Source of the DNA: Frankiales bacterium
Lineage (GTDB): Bacteria > Actinomycetota > Actinomycetes > Mycobacteriales > SCTD01
Length of the DNA stretch: 64,000 nt
Assembly (NCBI GenBank): GCA_025966135.1
Contig: JAOPVP010000084.1
Span: 47,048 to 111,047 of the forward strand
Direction of reading: 5' to 3'
Shown here piece after piece: positions 16,820 through 24,823 of this stretch; position 1 is the first letter of the stretch; the number at the start of each line of letters is the position of its first letter. The notes under the pieces are model-generated. The model saw nothing but the letters and a program-made list of their open reading frames with translations, searched no databases and was not told the DNA's origin. A program made the position numbers and the translations under genes.

Positions 16820-18695
16820 TGGTGAGCACCTCCTCCCGGATGGGCGGTTCGGTCCGCGGTTGCGGGAGGTTGGGTACGGCCCGACGGCGCCGGGTGGCCG
16901 CGACGACCGACCCGACGATGCCGTTCTGGTGCTTGCCGAGCCCGATGGCCCCGAGCCCCACGAGCAGCGGTACGACGCTGCCGACGCCGCTGATGTGGTC
17001 CTGCAGCAACGGCGCGGCCTCGAGCAGCAGGGCGGCGATCAGGACGCCTGAGACCGTGCGCACGCCCCAGACGACGGCGAGCAGCAGCAGGGTCAGGCTG
17101 AGCAGCAGCCCGAAGTCAGCGGAGCCCACGGCGCCCTGCTGGCCGCCGAGCAGCGCACCCCCCAGCCCCGCCATGCCCGCCGACATCGCGAAGACGCCGA
17201 GCTTGGTGCGCCGCACCCTCATGCCGAGCGTCGAGCAGCCGGCCGGGCTGTCCCCGAGGGCGACCAGCCGCCGGCCGAGCGTCGACCGCCGCAGGGCGAG
17301 CACGCCGAAGGCGCAGACCGCGAAGGCCCCGCACACCAGGAAGAAGTAGCCGCGCGGGTCGTCGAGCCCCAGGGGCCGGGGGACCGGGAGACCCAGCGAG
17401 TCGGTCATCACTGTCGCGTTGCTGAAGAAGGCATCGTCCATCGCGTAGCCGAAGGCCAGCGTCGCGAGCGCCAGGTGCAGCCCCCGCAGCCGCATCGTCG
17501 GCAGCGCCACGAGCAGGCCCACCGCAGCAGGTACGGCGATGGCCGCGAGCAGTCCCTCCGGTCCTCCGCCGACCTTTGCCAGCGCGACGGCGCCGATGCC
17601 CGCGAACGTCAGCTGGCTCAGCGAGACCATGCCGCCGTACCCGACGAGAGGGACGAGGCTGAGCAGGATGAGGGCGACCGCCATCCCGTGGGTCGCATCG
17701 CCCATCCGGGACAGGGGCATGGCCACGGCCGCGAGGGCGGCGACGACCAGGAAGGAGCCCGTGGCCAGCAGGGTCCGCCTGGCTCCCGGTACCGACGGAG
17801 CACGCAAGGGAGCGGTCTGCGCGACGCGGAGCCGCGCCTGCGGCGAGAGCACCAGCGCCACGAACAGGAACAGCATCGGGATGACCGGCTGGATCTGGCT
17901 GATGAAGTCGAGCGTCAGGTAGCCGACCGCCCAGGCCTGGCACAGCCCGAGCAGCAGGCCGCCGACGAAGGTCAGCGGGAGGTTGGTGAGACGACCGAGC
18001 ACCGCGGCCGCGTAGCCGTTGACCACGAGCAGCGTCATCGTCGTCGCGTCCAGGGAGACCTGGCTGGCCAGCAGGACCCCGGCGAGGCCGGCGAGCCCGG
18101 CTCCGAGCGCCCAGCCGAGCTGGCCGACGCGGGTGGGGGAGGCGCCCGTCAGCGCCGCGAGCTCGCGGTCGTCGACGACGGCGCGCAGCGCGACGCCGGT
18201 ACGTGACCAGTGGAGGAAGGCCCAGAGACTGATCGCGACGGCGGTCGCTGTCGCGACGATGACCAGCTGATGGGCCGTGAGGACGACCCCGGCGACGGTG
18301 ACCTCGTCACCGAGGAAGAACGCCTGCACACGGTGCGGTGTGGCCGGATCCCAGATGGTGTTGGCGATGCCGATGAGCAGGAGCAGCAGGCCGACTGTGA
18401 CAGTCAGGGTCACCTCGAGCGAGGCGGTACCGAGCCGCCGTACCAGCAATCGTTCGATGACAGCGCCGACCAGCGGGGAGATGACCAGGACCGTGAGCAG
18501 CAGGGCAGGCAGGCCGGGCATGCCCTGCGAAGCCGTCAGTTCCCAGTAGCTGAACGCCGCGAGCATGCCGATGGCACCGTGCGCGAAGTTGAAGATGCCG
18601 GACGTCGTGTAGGTGACGACGAGTCCCGAGGCCGTGAGGGCATACAGGCAGCCCGTCACGAGCCCGGTCACGGTCAAGGCAAGGAAGGTGTCCAC
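16806..18695 (-). CDS. Fused LivH-LivM permease of Liv-type ABC importer
   Basis: A 629-residue membrane protein containing both permease subunits in one chain. The N-terminal half (about 1-285) is LivH-like (TASGLVVTYTTSGIFNFAHG), and the C-terminal half (about 305-600) is LivM-like (VPLVGYGGMVSLSQLTFAGIG, then GCSTLGMRVRRTKLGVFAMS). Such fusions occur in actinobacteria. GTG 18695 is used because AAGGGG stands 5 nt upstream; the open frame extends to 18758 without support. It is the first gene of a four-gene operon whose promoter faces the three KstR-like palindromes. Confidence 0.9.
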   Translation of the reverse strand: MDTFLALTVTGLVTGCLYALTASGLVVTYTTSGIFNFAHGAIGMLAAFSYWELTASQGMPGLPALLLTVLVISPLVGAVIERLLVRRLGTASLEVTLTVTVGLLLLLIGIANTIWDPATPHRVQAFFLGDEVTVAGVVLTAHQLVIVATATAVAISLWAFLHWSRTGVALRAVVDDRELAALTGASPTRVGQLGWALGAGLAGLAGVLLASQVSLDATTMTLLVVNGYAAAVLGRLTNLPLTFVGGLLLGLCQAWAVGYLTLDFISQIQPVIPMLFLFVALVLSPQARLRVAQTAPLRAPSVPGARRTLLATGSFLVVAALAAVAMPLSRMGDATHGMAVALILLSLVPLVGYGGMVSLSQLTFAGIGAVALAKVGGGPEGLLAAIAVPAAVGLLVALPTMRLRGLHLALATLAFGYAMDDAFFSNATVMTDSLGLPVPRPLGLDDPRGYFFLVCGAFAVCAFGVLALRRSTLGRRLVALGDSPAGCSTLGMRVRRTKLGVFAMSAGMAGLGGALLGGQQGAVGSADFGLLLSLTLLLLAVVWGVRTVSGVLIAALLLEAAPLLQDHISGVGSVVPLLVGLGAIGLGKHQNGIVGSVVAATRRRRAVPNLPQPRTEPPIREEVLTSAQS

Positions 18696-18827
18696 GGATC
18701 CCCTTCTCGGTCCCTGCGAAAATGCACGGACCTGGAGAGAGGGTGTGACCTGGTACACACCTCTGCAACAGCATCCCGATCAAACCATCCGAAATGACTA
18801 GGAGCGCGATGCCCGGTCTAGGCCAGG

Positions 18828-18841
18828 TAGAACGCGTTCTT
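18828..18841. promoter_or_regulatory. KstR-like operator, site 1
   Basis: TAGAACGCGTTCTT; the central 12 bp AGAACGCGTTCT are a perfect palindrome. It fits TnnAACnnGTTnnA, the published KstR consensus of mycobacteria, except at the last base. Confidence 0.6.
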
Positions 18842-18874
18842 GCACGGGACGCTAGCGCAGAATCCGCATTCCGA

Positions 18875-18888
18875 TAGAACGTGTTCTT
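18875..18888. promoter_or_regulatory. KstR-like operator, site 2
   Basis: TAGAACGTGTTCTT, 47 bp after site 1. Same core AGAAC-NN-GTTCT with only the two central bases differing. Confidence 0.6.
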
Positions 18889-18965
18889 ACCGGCGTGTCC
18901 TGCTCCCCGCCGTGGTGAACTACGCGCTCAGTGATGACAACTGGCCCCCGCGGTGGGAGCTGCGG

Positions 18966-18979
18966 TAGAACGTGTTCTG
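18966..18979. promoter_or_regulatory. KstR-like operator, site 3
   Basis: TAGAACGTGTTCTG, 91 bp after site 2 and 33 bp before the start codon of the acetoacetate-decarboxylase-like gene. This position would block transcription initiation or clearance for that gene. Confidence 0.6.
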
Positions 18980-19012
18980 CTCCGCCATCCGTCACGGAAG
19001 CAGGAGAAGCGC

Positions 19013-19696
19013 ATGACGACGTACGACATCGCAGGGCAGACGGTCACGATGCCGGTTGAGGTGCGGGATGCCTCCGCGGGCACCGTCATCTTCGAGGTGG
19101 ATGCCGCTGCTGCGTCGGCGTTGCTGCCGACGTCGGCCTTCGAGGTCCTCGAGTCCTCGCCCGGCCGGGCGCAGGTCGCGCTGGGTCTCATCGACTACCG
19201 CGACAACGACCTCGGGGCTTATCACGAGGTCGGCATCATCTTGTTCGTGCGCCCCGCAGCAGGCGGGCCGGACGGCAGCTTCATCACCCGGCTGCCGGTC
19301 GACCAGGCCTTCACCTGCGAGGCCGGCAACGTCATCTGGGGCTTCCCGAAGACCGTCGAGCAGATCGACGTGGTCGACGGCGCGGGCACCACGACCTGGA
19401 CGCTCACCATGGACGGGGAGCTGGTCCTGCGGCTGACGATCCCGCGCGGTGGCTCGGAGGTCATGGAGGCGATGGCGCTGACGTCGTACACGCTCCTTGA
19501 TGGCGTCCCGCATGCGACCGCCTTCACGCAGGGCGGATCCGAGTCGTCTCTGGGCTTGGGTGAGGGCGTGGTCCTTGAGCTGGGGTCGCACCCGGTGTCC
19601 AAGGAGCTGGAGTCGCTGGGACTGCCGGCGCCGGCAGTGCTGTCCACGTGGACCGGGAAGATGAAGGCCACCTTCGAGACGCCGGTACCGCTCTGA
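19013..19696 (+). CDS. Acetoacetate decarboxylase-like protein
   Basis: A 227-residue member of the acetoacetate decarboxylase (ADC) family. The GNVIWGFPKTVEQIDV block corresponds to the region of the Schiff-base lysine; the lysine is kept, but the neighbouring second lysine of true ADC is threonine here, so a different reaction or substrate is likely. ATG 19013 follows AGGAGAAG. The nearby triple palindrome suggests control by a TetR-type lipid/steroid regulator shared with the divergent Liv-type importer. A role in degrading a beta-keto or cyclic intermediate is inferred. Confidence 0.82.
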   Translation: MTTYDIAGQTVTMPVEVRDASAGTVIFEVDAAAASALLPTSAFEVLESSPGRAQVALGLIDYRDNDLGAYHEVGIILFVRPAAGGPDGSFITRLPVDQAFTCEAGNVIWGFPKTVEQIDVVDGAGTTTWTLTMDGELVLRLTIPRGGSEVMEAMALTSYTLLDGVPHATAFTQGGSESSLGLGEGVVLELGSHPVSKELESLGLPAPAVLSTWTGKMKATFETPVPL

Positions 19697-19779
19697 GCGG
19701 ATCTCTGCACGAGCTGACTTGAGCTGGCCAGTTCGCACAGGGGCGCTATCGTCGCTGCTCTCACGATGAAGGGCAGCAG

Positions 19780-20028
19780 ATGACGGACGGCATGCCACCC
19801 TCGGACGGGGCTGCAGCTGCGGCGAAGCCCACCGGGCTCAAGGCCAAGGCCAGTGACGTTGGCCTGAAGGTCTACCTGAAGTCGCCGCCGAAGGCCCAGA
19901 ACGCGATGCTGCAGGGCTTCATGAAGGCCCAGCCCGTCGTCGCGAAGGTGGCCCCGCACGGGAAGAAAATCCTGGGAGCCGGCGTGGGGGTCCTCCTCCT
20001 GCGCAAGCTCCGCCACCGCGGACGGTAA
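19780..20028 (+). CDS. Small basic hypothetical protein
   Basis: An 82-residue protein with high G/C at third codon positions and an AAGGG sequence about 6 nt before the ATG, so it is likely real. It is rich in Lys/Ala and ends with a short hydrophobic stretch (ILGAGVGVLLL) followed by a basic tail (RKLRHRGR). It could be a membrane-associated or nucleic-acid-binding peptide; no family was recognised. Confidence 0.6.
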   Translation: MTDGMPPSDGAAAAAKPTGLKAKASDVGLKVYLKSPPKAQNAMLQGFMKAQPVVAKVAPHGKKILGAGVGVLLLRKLRHRGR

Positions 20029-20082
20029 CCAGGCCCCGTCGCGTAGGCCGTTCCAGCTCCGCGGCGTGAGAGCATCGGTCGT

Positions 20083-20649
20083 ATGGACGTTGACGTCGTA
20101 CTTCTCACCGGGCTGGACACCTTCGGCGCCGTGCTCGAGCGGGTCGCGCCAGAGGACTGGGAGCGGCCCAGCCCCTGCCCAGGTTGGAGCGCCCGGGCGC
20201 TCACCGGGCACGTGCTCACCGTGCTCGACAGCGCCACCACCGTCATGCGCGGCAGCAGCTTCGACTGGAGCAGCGCCGCCGAGCCGGCCGTCGTCGCTGG
20301 CGAGGATCCGCTCGCCGCCTTCCGGCAACGCAGGGCGGCTGCCCGTGCCGCCCTCCAGGATGCCGACCTCGAGGAGGAGATGGAGACGCCGCTCGGCCCC
20401 ATGCTCGTTCGCACGCGCGTGGCGTTTCCCGCCATGGACCTCCACCTGCATGCCTGGGACCTCGGGCGAACCATCAACGTGCCCGTTGAGATCGCGGACG
20501 ACGTCGCGCGGTTCGCGCATGCGGCCGTCGACCCCATGCCTGTGGAGATGGTGCGCAGCTACGCGGTATTCGGCCCGGAGGTGCCCGCCCCCGCTGATGC
20601 CACCACCACCGAGGCACTGATGGCGTGGACAGGCCGACAGCCCCGCTAG
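20083..20649 (+). CDS. DinB-like/mycothiol-dependent isomerase-type protein (TIGR03086-like)
   Basis: A 188-residue helical-bundle protein with the N-terminal signature DWERPSPCPGWSARALTGHV and a conserved MDLHLHAWDLGRTI region, typical of the actinobacterial maleylpyruvate-isomerase/DinB_2 family. These proteins bind a metal ion through histidines (His in TGHV and LHLHAWD) and several act on mycothiol adducts. The specific reaction is unknown. It is followed by a 26-bp palindrome that likely ends transcription. Confidence 0.82.
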   Translation: MDVDVVLLTGLDTFGAVLERVAPEDWERPSPCPGWSARALTGHVLTVLDSATTVMRGSSFDWSSAAEPAVVAGEDPLAAFRQRRAAARAALQDADLEEEMETPLGPMLVRTRVAFPAMDLHLHAWDLGRTINVPVEIADDVARFAHAAVDPMPVEMVRSYAVFGPEVPAPADATTTEALMAWTGRQPR

Positions 20650-20681
20650 GCGTCTTCCTCGCGTCGCCGTACCGGCTGGAG

Positions 20682-20707
20682 GTGGTGACACGCCGGCGTG
20701 TCACCAC
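20682..20707. terminator. Perfect 26-bp palindrome between convergent genes
   Basis: GTGGTGACACGCC at 20682-20694 is followed immediately by its exact reverse complement. It lies between convergent stops (20649 and 20748) and probably serves as a bidirectional terminator; with no spacer it would form a hairpin with a tiny loop. Confidence 0.65.
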
Positions 20708-20747
20708 AGCGACGCGGCACCCAGACGATCACGCCTCAGTGCGCCGG

Positions 20748-21770
20748 TCAGTCGGTGACGTCGATGAGAACCTTCCCGACGGCCGAGCCTTCGACCGCGT
20801 GGTGCGCTTCGCCGGCTTCCTCGAGGCGGTAGTGGTGCAGCGGTAATCCCGCTTCGAGGCCGACGCGGGCCGCGCCCTGTAGAACCGCGGCCGCGACGTC
20901 CTCGACGGCGCGCGCCTTGGCCTGCCGGGGCGCGGTGTAGACGAGCACGAACTGCCAGCGTGCGTTGGGCACCATCAGATCGCGGATCGGCAGGGTGAGC
21001 TGCTGCCCACCGTCGTCGGCGTAGAGGGCTACGGCTCCGTTCTTGGCGATCACGGCGGTGTCGATCCCGGCGTTGGCGGCCGGTGCGACCTCGACGATCG
21101 AGCTGACGCCATGTGGTGCGATCTTCTTGACCTCGGCGATGACGTCCTGCTGCTTGTAGTTGATCACGTGGTCGGCGCCGGCAGCGGCGGCCAGCTGTGC
21201 CTTCTGCGGGCTGCTGACAGTGGTGATTACCACGGCATCTGACCAGCGTGCCAGCTGGATGGCGGCGTTGCCGACCGCACCGGCGCCGCCGGAGACGAGC
21301 ACGGTGCGCCCGGCGAGGGCACCCGGGCCGAGTCGGTGCGGCCCGTCCTCGGCCACCGTCAGGCATCGGTGCGCGGTGAGGAACGGGATCCCCAGGCTGG
21401 CCCCGAGATCGAAGGAGGCCGCATCGGGGAGAGGCACCACCTGGTGTGCGGGGACGACGGCGAGCTCCTGGGCGGTGCCCTCGACCCGTTGATAGGCGCT
21501 CTCCCACACCCACACCCGCAGGCCTGTGAGCGTGACATCCACACCGGGACCCACCGCATCGACGACCCCGGCACCGTCCTGCCCGGGCACTTGGGCTGGA
21601 GTGACCTCTCTGCTGCCACCGGCGCCGCGCCGTGACTTCCAGTCCGTCGGGTTGACCCCGGCTCTGTGAATCCGCACCCGCACCTCGCCCGGGCCCGGCT
21701 CGGACACCGGCTTGTCGATCAGCGTCAGGACGTCAGGGTCTCCCGTGCGGGAGTAGGCAACGGCGCGCAC
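20748..21770 (-). CDS. NADPH:quinone reductase-like (zeta-crystallin type MDR) oxidoreductase
   Basis: A 340-residue medium-chain dehydrogenase/reductase without the structural-zinc cysteines. The N-terminal GroES-like domain has AGVNPTDWKSRRG and GQDGAGVVDAVG; the Rossmann part has VLVSGGAGAVGNAAIQLARW. This is the quinone-oxidoreductase type, using NAD(P)H to reduce quinones or enones. GTG 21770 follows a GGGGG run. A TetR gene lies 33 nt upstream on the same strand, so the pair forms a two-gene, probably electrophile- or quinone-inducible operon. Confidence 0.88.
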   Translation of the reverse strand: MRAVAYSRTGDPDVLTLIDKPVSEPGPGEVRVRIHRAGVNPTDWKSRRGAGGSREVTPAQVPGQDGAGVVDAVGPGVDVTLTGLRVWVWESAYQRVEGTAQELAVVPAHQVVPLPDAASFDLGASLGIPFLTAHRCLTVAEDGPHRLGPGALAGRTVLVSGGAGAVGNAAIQLARWSDAVVITTVSSPQKAQLAAAAGADHVINYKQQDVIAEVKKIAPHGVSSIVEVAPAANAGIDTAVIAKNGAVALYADDGGQQLTLPIRDLMVPNARWQFVLVYTAPRQAKARAVEDVAAAVLQGAARVGLEAGLPLHHYRLEEAGEAHHAVEGSAVGKVLIDVTD

Positions 21771-21803
21771 CCCCAGGACCCTAGCTTCGTCAGGGAGGCA
21801 GTC

Positions 21804-22445
21804 CTACAGGAGCTGGAGGGTCAGGGTCTCCTCCAGCCATCGCTCGTACTGCTCCCTCGTCCAGCCGAGCTCGATGACGAGGCGGAAGTAGCCGTCGGGT
21901 GCCATGAAGTAGCTCAGGATGTCGACCGCCTGCTCGTGGGACAAGCCCGGCTTGAGCGCTGCCTTGGACAGCAGGATGTCGAGCAGGTGCGTCGCGCCGG
22001 TATGGCGCTGCTGCTCCGAGGCCTGCCACAGCTCACGCAGGTCTGTCTCGCCTCCTGCGGCGGCACCGCGCAACACGTGGTCGATGGCGGCGTAACGAGC
22101 CGCGAGCTGCGTGATGTGCGCGACGACCTGGTGGAGGGTCTCGTCGACCGTGGCCGCGTCGCGTGCCCGCTGGACGCTGGGGCGCGCAGACACGGGGGTC
22201 GGCTCGTCGTCGCCCGCGATGGCGACGTCACGGACCACCTTGAGCAGGGTCTGCTTGTTGCCGACCGCGTTGAACACCGTCGGTTTGCTCACGCCCGCCC
22301 GGGCAGCGACCTGGTCGACCGTAGTCGCACCGTAGCCGTGCTCGATGAACAGGTCCCTCGCCGCGGCGAGCACTGCCGCCCGGGTCTCCGCAGCCTGCCG
22401 TTCGCGCAGCGCCGAGCGATACGGCCGGGCGTTGACATCAACCAT
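21804..22445 (-). CDS. TetR-family regulator
   Basis: A 213-residue TetR protein with an N-terminal HTH (AARDLFIEHGYGATTVDQVA followed by ARAGVSKPTVFNAVGNK) and a variable helical ligand-binding domain. It precedes and is probably co-transcribed with the quinone reductase gene. A palindromic sequence lies directly upstream and is the likely autoregulatory operator. Confidence 0.9.
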   Translation of the reverse strand: MVDVNARPYRSALRERQAAETRAAVLAAARDLFIEHGYGATTVDQVAARAGVSKPTVFNAVGNKQTLLKVVRDVAIAGDDEPTPVSARPSVQRARDAATVDETLHQVVAHITQLAARYAAIDHVLRGAAAGGETDLRELWQASEQQRHTGATHLLDILLSKAALKPGLSHEQAVDILSYFMAPDGYFRLVIELGWTREQYERWLEETLTLQLL

Positions 22446-22462
22446 GTGCCCACCCTACTGTC

Positions 22463-22481
22463 CGAATATTCGTTAGACGAA
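22463..22481. promoter_or_regulatory. TetR operator candidate upstream of the tetR-quinone reductase unit
   Basis: Two overlapping inverted repeats lie 18-36 bp before the TetR start: CGAATATTCG (22463-22472) and TTCGT-TAG-ACGAA (22469-22481). The GC content is well below the surroundings. This is the expected position and shape for a TetR autoregulatory site. Confidence 0.55.
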
Positions 22482-22580
22482 CGGTAATCCAAGGAGTTCC
22501 GTTGACCCGTCGGGAGCCAAGATGACCATTACCGAGCGGTACTGGGACGTGCACTCCGCTTCCTGGCGGGCTCCAGCAAG

Positions 22581-22784
22581 CTACGGCGTGGGCGAGACCG
22601 TCGGCGACGTAGTCGGCTTCGGCGTGACCGACGGTTTCGGGGTAGCTGACGGCCTCGGGGTGTCGCCGCCCGGGGAGTCGGTGCCCGGGGCGCTGCTGCC
22701 GGCGGTGAACGTGTAGGTGCCGCCCGTACGGCACCTTGTAGTGACTCACCGGCGATAGGTTGCCCGTCGCGGGCAACGATACGG
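22581..22784 (-). pseudogene. Frameshifted remnant of a secreted Pro/Thr-rich protein
   Basis: Read on the minus strand after the TetR stop, one frame gives VTVSLPATGNLSPVSHYKVP. The neighbouring frame then continues GTYTFTAGSSAPGTDSPGG and runs into TPRPSATPKPSVTPKPTTSP, ending at a TAG (22583-22581). One extra base in the GGGCGG stretch near 22720 would explain the break. It looks like the C-terminal linker of a secreted protein with no surviving start. The antisense 64-residue ORF on the + strand is a shadow of this repeat. The rest of the 340-bp gap to 22445 holds only the TetR operator. Confidence 0.35.
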
Positions 22785-23375
22785 TCACGTCACCAGTGGA
22801 CCCGTGAGGTAGCGCTGCAGCGTCGGGCCCACCAGCGGCGCAAGCTCGTCGGCGGTCGCGGACGCGACCGGCTCGAGCCGAAGCACGTAACGGATCACCG
22901 CCAGCCCCACCACCTGGGTCGCGAGGAGGGCGGCGCGCAGGTCCGGGTCGCCGGCTCCCGCACCCGCAGCGAGCGGCCGCAGGATCAACCGCTGCAGCAG
23001 GCCGCGGAGCATGGTGGCCGAGTCCTCGTGGGATACCGCGGAGCGCAGCATCGCCAGCATCGGACCCTGTCCGGGCGTTCCGTCCCACACGCCGAGGAAG
23101 GTCCGCACGATCCGTTCGCCGAGCCCGTCGACACCCTCGGCCAGCAGAGCGGGTACGAGGGTGCCTGGGTCGAGCGGGAGCTCCAGGGCGGCGGTGAACA
23201 GCCCGTCCTTGCTGCCGAAGAAGTGGGTGACGAGAGCGGGGTCGACGCCCGCGGTGCGAGCGACCGCGCGCAAGGACGTGGCGCCGTACCCCTGCGTCCC
23301 GAAGGCCTCTTTGGCAGCGGACAGGATCGCCTGGCGCGTGCCGCTGTCGCCCGGGCGGCGACCGACGCGGCTCAC
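22785..23375 (-). CDS. TetR-family regulator (third gene of ABC exporter operon)
   Basis: A 196-residue TetR protein: HTH in the segment AKEAFGTQGYGATSLRAVAR with the THFFGSKDGLF helix end, then a ligand domain. Its GTG start overlaps the permease stop (GTGA), so it is the last gene of an ATPase-permease-regulator operon. It probably autorepresses the operon through the promoter at 24824-24852. Confidence 0.9.
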   Translation of the reverse strand: MSRVGRRPGDSGTRQAILSAAKEAFGTQGYGATSLRAVARTAGVDPALVTHFFGSKDGLFTAALELPLDPGTLVPALLAEGVDGLGERIVRTFLGVWDGTPGQGPMLAMLRSAVSHEDSATMLRGLLQRLILRPLAAGAGAGDPDLRAALLATQVVGLAVIRYVLRLEPVASATADELAPLVGPTLQRYLTGPLVT

Positions 23376-24109
23376 GCGCTGCGGCGCTGGAGGGTCAAGG
23401 ACCCGAGCGCAAGGGCGAGCACCGACGCGCCGGCGACGACAGCCAGGTCCCGGGCCACGAGGCCGGTCACCGAGCCATCAGCGCTCAGCCGCTGCATGCC
23501 GTCCACCGCGTACGTCAGCGGGAAGACCTCCGACAGCCGGCGCAGCAGCGGGGCCATGGCGTCGCGCGGCGCGAACAGCCCGCACAACAGCAGCTGGGGC
23601 AGGACGAACGCCGGCAGGAACTGCACCGCCTGGAACTCGGTGCGTGCGAACGCCGACAAGTTCAGGCCCAACGCCATCCCCAGCAGGGCGTCGAGGACGG
23701 CCAGCAGGACGACAAGCGCGGGCGTGGCGGCCAGGTCGAGGCCGAGCGGACCGAGCGCCACGGCGGAGGCGACCGAGGTCTGCACCAGCGCCACCAGCCC
23801 GAAGGCGAGGGCATAGCCGAACAGCAGGTCGCCGCGACCGAGCGGCGTGGTGAGCAGGCGCTCCAGGGTGCCGGTCGTGCGCTCGCGCAGCATCGCCACC
23901 GAGGTCACGAGGAACATCGTGATGAAGGGGAACAGCGCGAGCAGCGGACCGCCTACGTGGTCGAAGACGTCGGGTCTGGCGTCGTAGACATAGCGCAACA
24001 ACGACAGCAGCAGCACCGGGACCACGAGCAGCAGCGCCACCGTGCGGCGGTCGCGGCGCAGCTGGGTCAGGACGCGCCGCGCCGTCGCCAGCGTCACCCG
24101 GGCGCTCAT
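23372..24109 (-). CDS. ABC-2 type exporter permease
   Basis: A 245-residue permease with six hydrophobic segments (VALLLVVPVLLLSLLRYVY; FITMFLVTSVAMLRERTTGT) and the ABC-2 region RERTTGTLERLLTTPLGRGD. ATG 24109 overlaps the ATPase stop by 4 nt (ATGA); the longer open frame to 24313 is a shadow of the ATPase gene. It is coupled to the TetR gene by another 4-nt overlap. The substrate is unknown; drug, lipid or antibiotic export is typical. Confidence 0.88.
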   Translation of the reverse strand: MSARVTLATARRVLTQLRRDRRTVALLLVVPVLLLSLLRYVYDARPDVFDHVGGPLLALFPFITMFLVTSVAMLRERTTGTLERLLTTPLGRGDLLFGYALAFGLVALVQTSVASAVALGPLGLDLAATPALVVLLAVLDALLGMALGLNLSAFARTEFQAVQFLPAFVLPQLLLCGLFAPRDAMAPLLRRLSEVFPLTYAVDGMQRLSADGSVTGLVARDLAVVAGASVLALALGSLTLQRRSA

Positions 24110-24816
24110 GCCGCGGCCTCGGCGATCGCCAGGAATGCCCCTTCGACGTCCCGGGCGCCGGTACGGCGAAGCAGTCCCGAGGGCGAGTCGTCCGCCACCA
24201 ACCGGCCCTCCCTCATGAGCAGGAGGCGGTCGCAGCGGACTGCCTCGTCCATCACGTGGCTGCTCACCAGGAGCGTGCAGCCGGCGTCGGCGAGCGAGCG
24301 GAACAGCGCCCACAGGTCGCGCCGGAGCACCGGGTCGAGCCCGACCGTCGGCTCGTCGAGGACCAGCAGTTCGGGCGTGGCCAGCAGCGCGGTGGCCAGC
24401 GAGACCCGGGCGACCTGACCACCCGACAGCGTCCGTACGAGCTGCCCTCCGAGGTCGGCGAGTGCGACCTGCTCGAGGACCGCGCCGACCCGGTCTCGGG
24501 TGACGCCCATGACGGAGGCGAAGTAGCCGAGGTTCTCGGCGATCGAGAGGTCGCCGTAGACGGCCGGTGCCTGCGTGACGTACCCGACTCGACGACGCAA
24601 GCTTGCGCTCCCGGCCGCGTCACCGAGGACCGTGACCCTCCCGCGGACCCCGCCCTGCACGCCCACGAGGGCTCGCATCAGCGTCGTCTTGCCGCATCCG
24701 CTGGGCCCGAGCAGGCCGGTGATCTGGCCCGACGAGAGGGTGAAGTCGACCCCGTGCAGCACCTCGTGGCCGCCTCTGACGACGACCAGCCCGGTCACCT
24801 CGACAGAGTTCATCAT
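24106..24816 (-). CDS. ABC exporter ATPase
   Basis: A 236-residue ATPase: Walker A GPSGCGKTT, Q-loop VTQAPAVYGDLSIAEN, signature LSGGQVARVS, Walker B LLVLDEP and H-loop VSSHVMDEA. It is the first gene of the three-gene TetR-regulated operon. Two consecutive ATG codons (24816 and 24813) are possible starts. No ribosome-binding site is visible, which agrees with the predicted leaderless promoter whose -10 box ends 7 nt before the first ATG. Confidence 0.9.
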   Translation of the reverse strand: MMNSVEVTGLVVVRGGHEVLHGVDFTLSSGQITGLLGPSGCGKTTLMRALVGVQGGVRGRVTVLGDAAGSASLRRRVGYVTQAPAVYGDLSIAENLGYFASVMGVTRDRVGAVLEQVALADLGGQLVRTLSGGQVARVSLATALLATPELLVLDEPTVGLDPVLRRDLWALFRSLADAGCTLLVSSHVMDEAVRCDRLLLMREGRLVADDSPSGLLRRTGARDVEGAFLAIAEAAA

Positions 24817-24823
24817 GCGTTGA

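Larger units (their letters stand above)
18696..19012. other. Divergent control region between livHM and the acetoacetate-decarboxylase-like gene
   Basis: This 317-bp region has no ORF that looks coding. It holds three near-identical palindromes (listed separately) and must contain promoters in both directions. Clear -35/-10 pairs were not recognised by eye. Confidence 0.6.

Noticed and set aside
22522..22716. 64-residue + strand ORF with a GVGETVGDVVGFG repeat
   Set aside because: It is the exact reverse of the TPxPS repeat read on the minus strand; the repeat, not this ORF, carries the recognisable signal.
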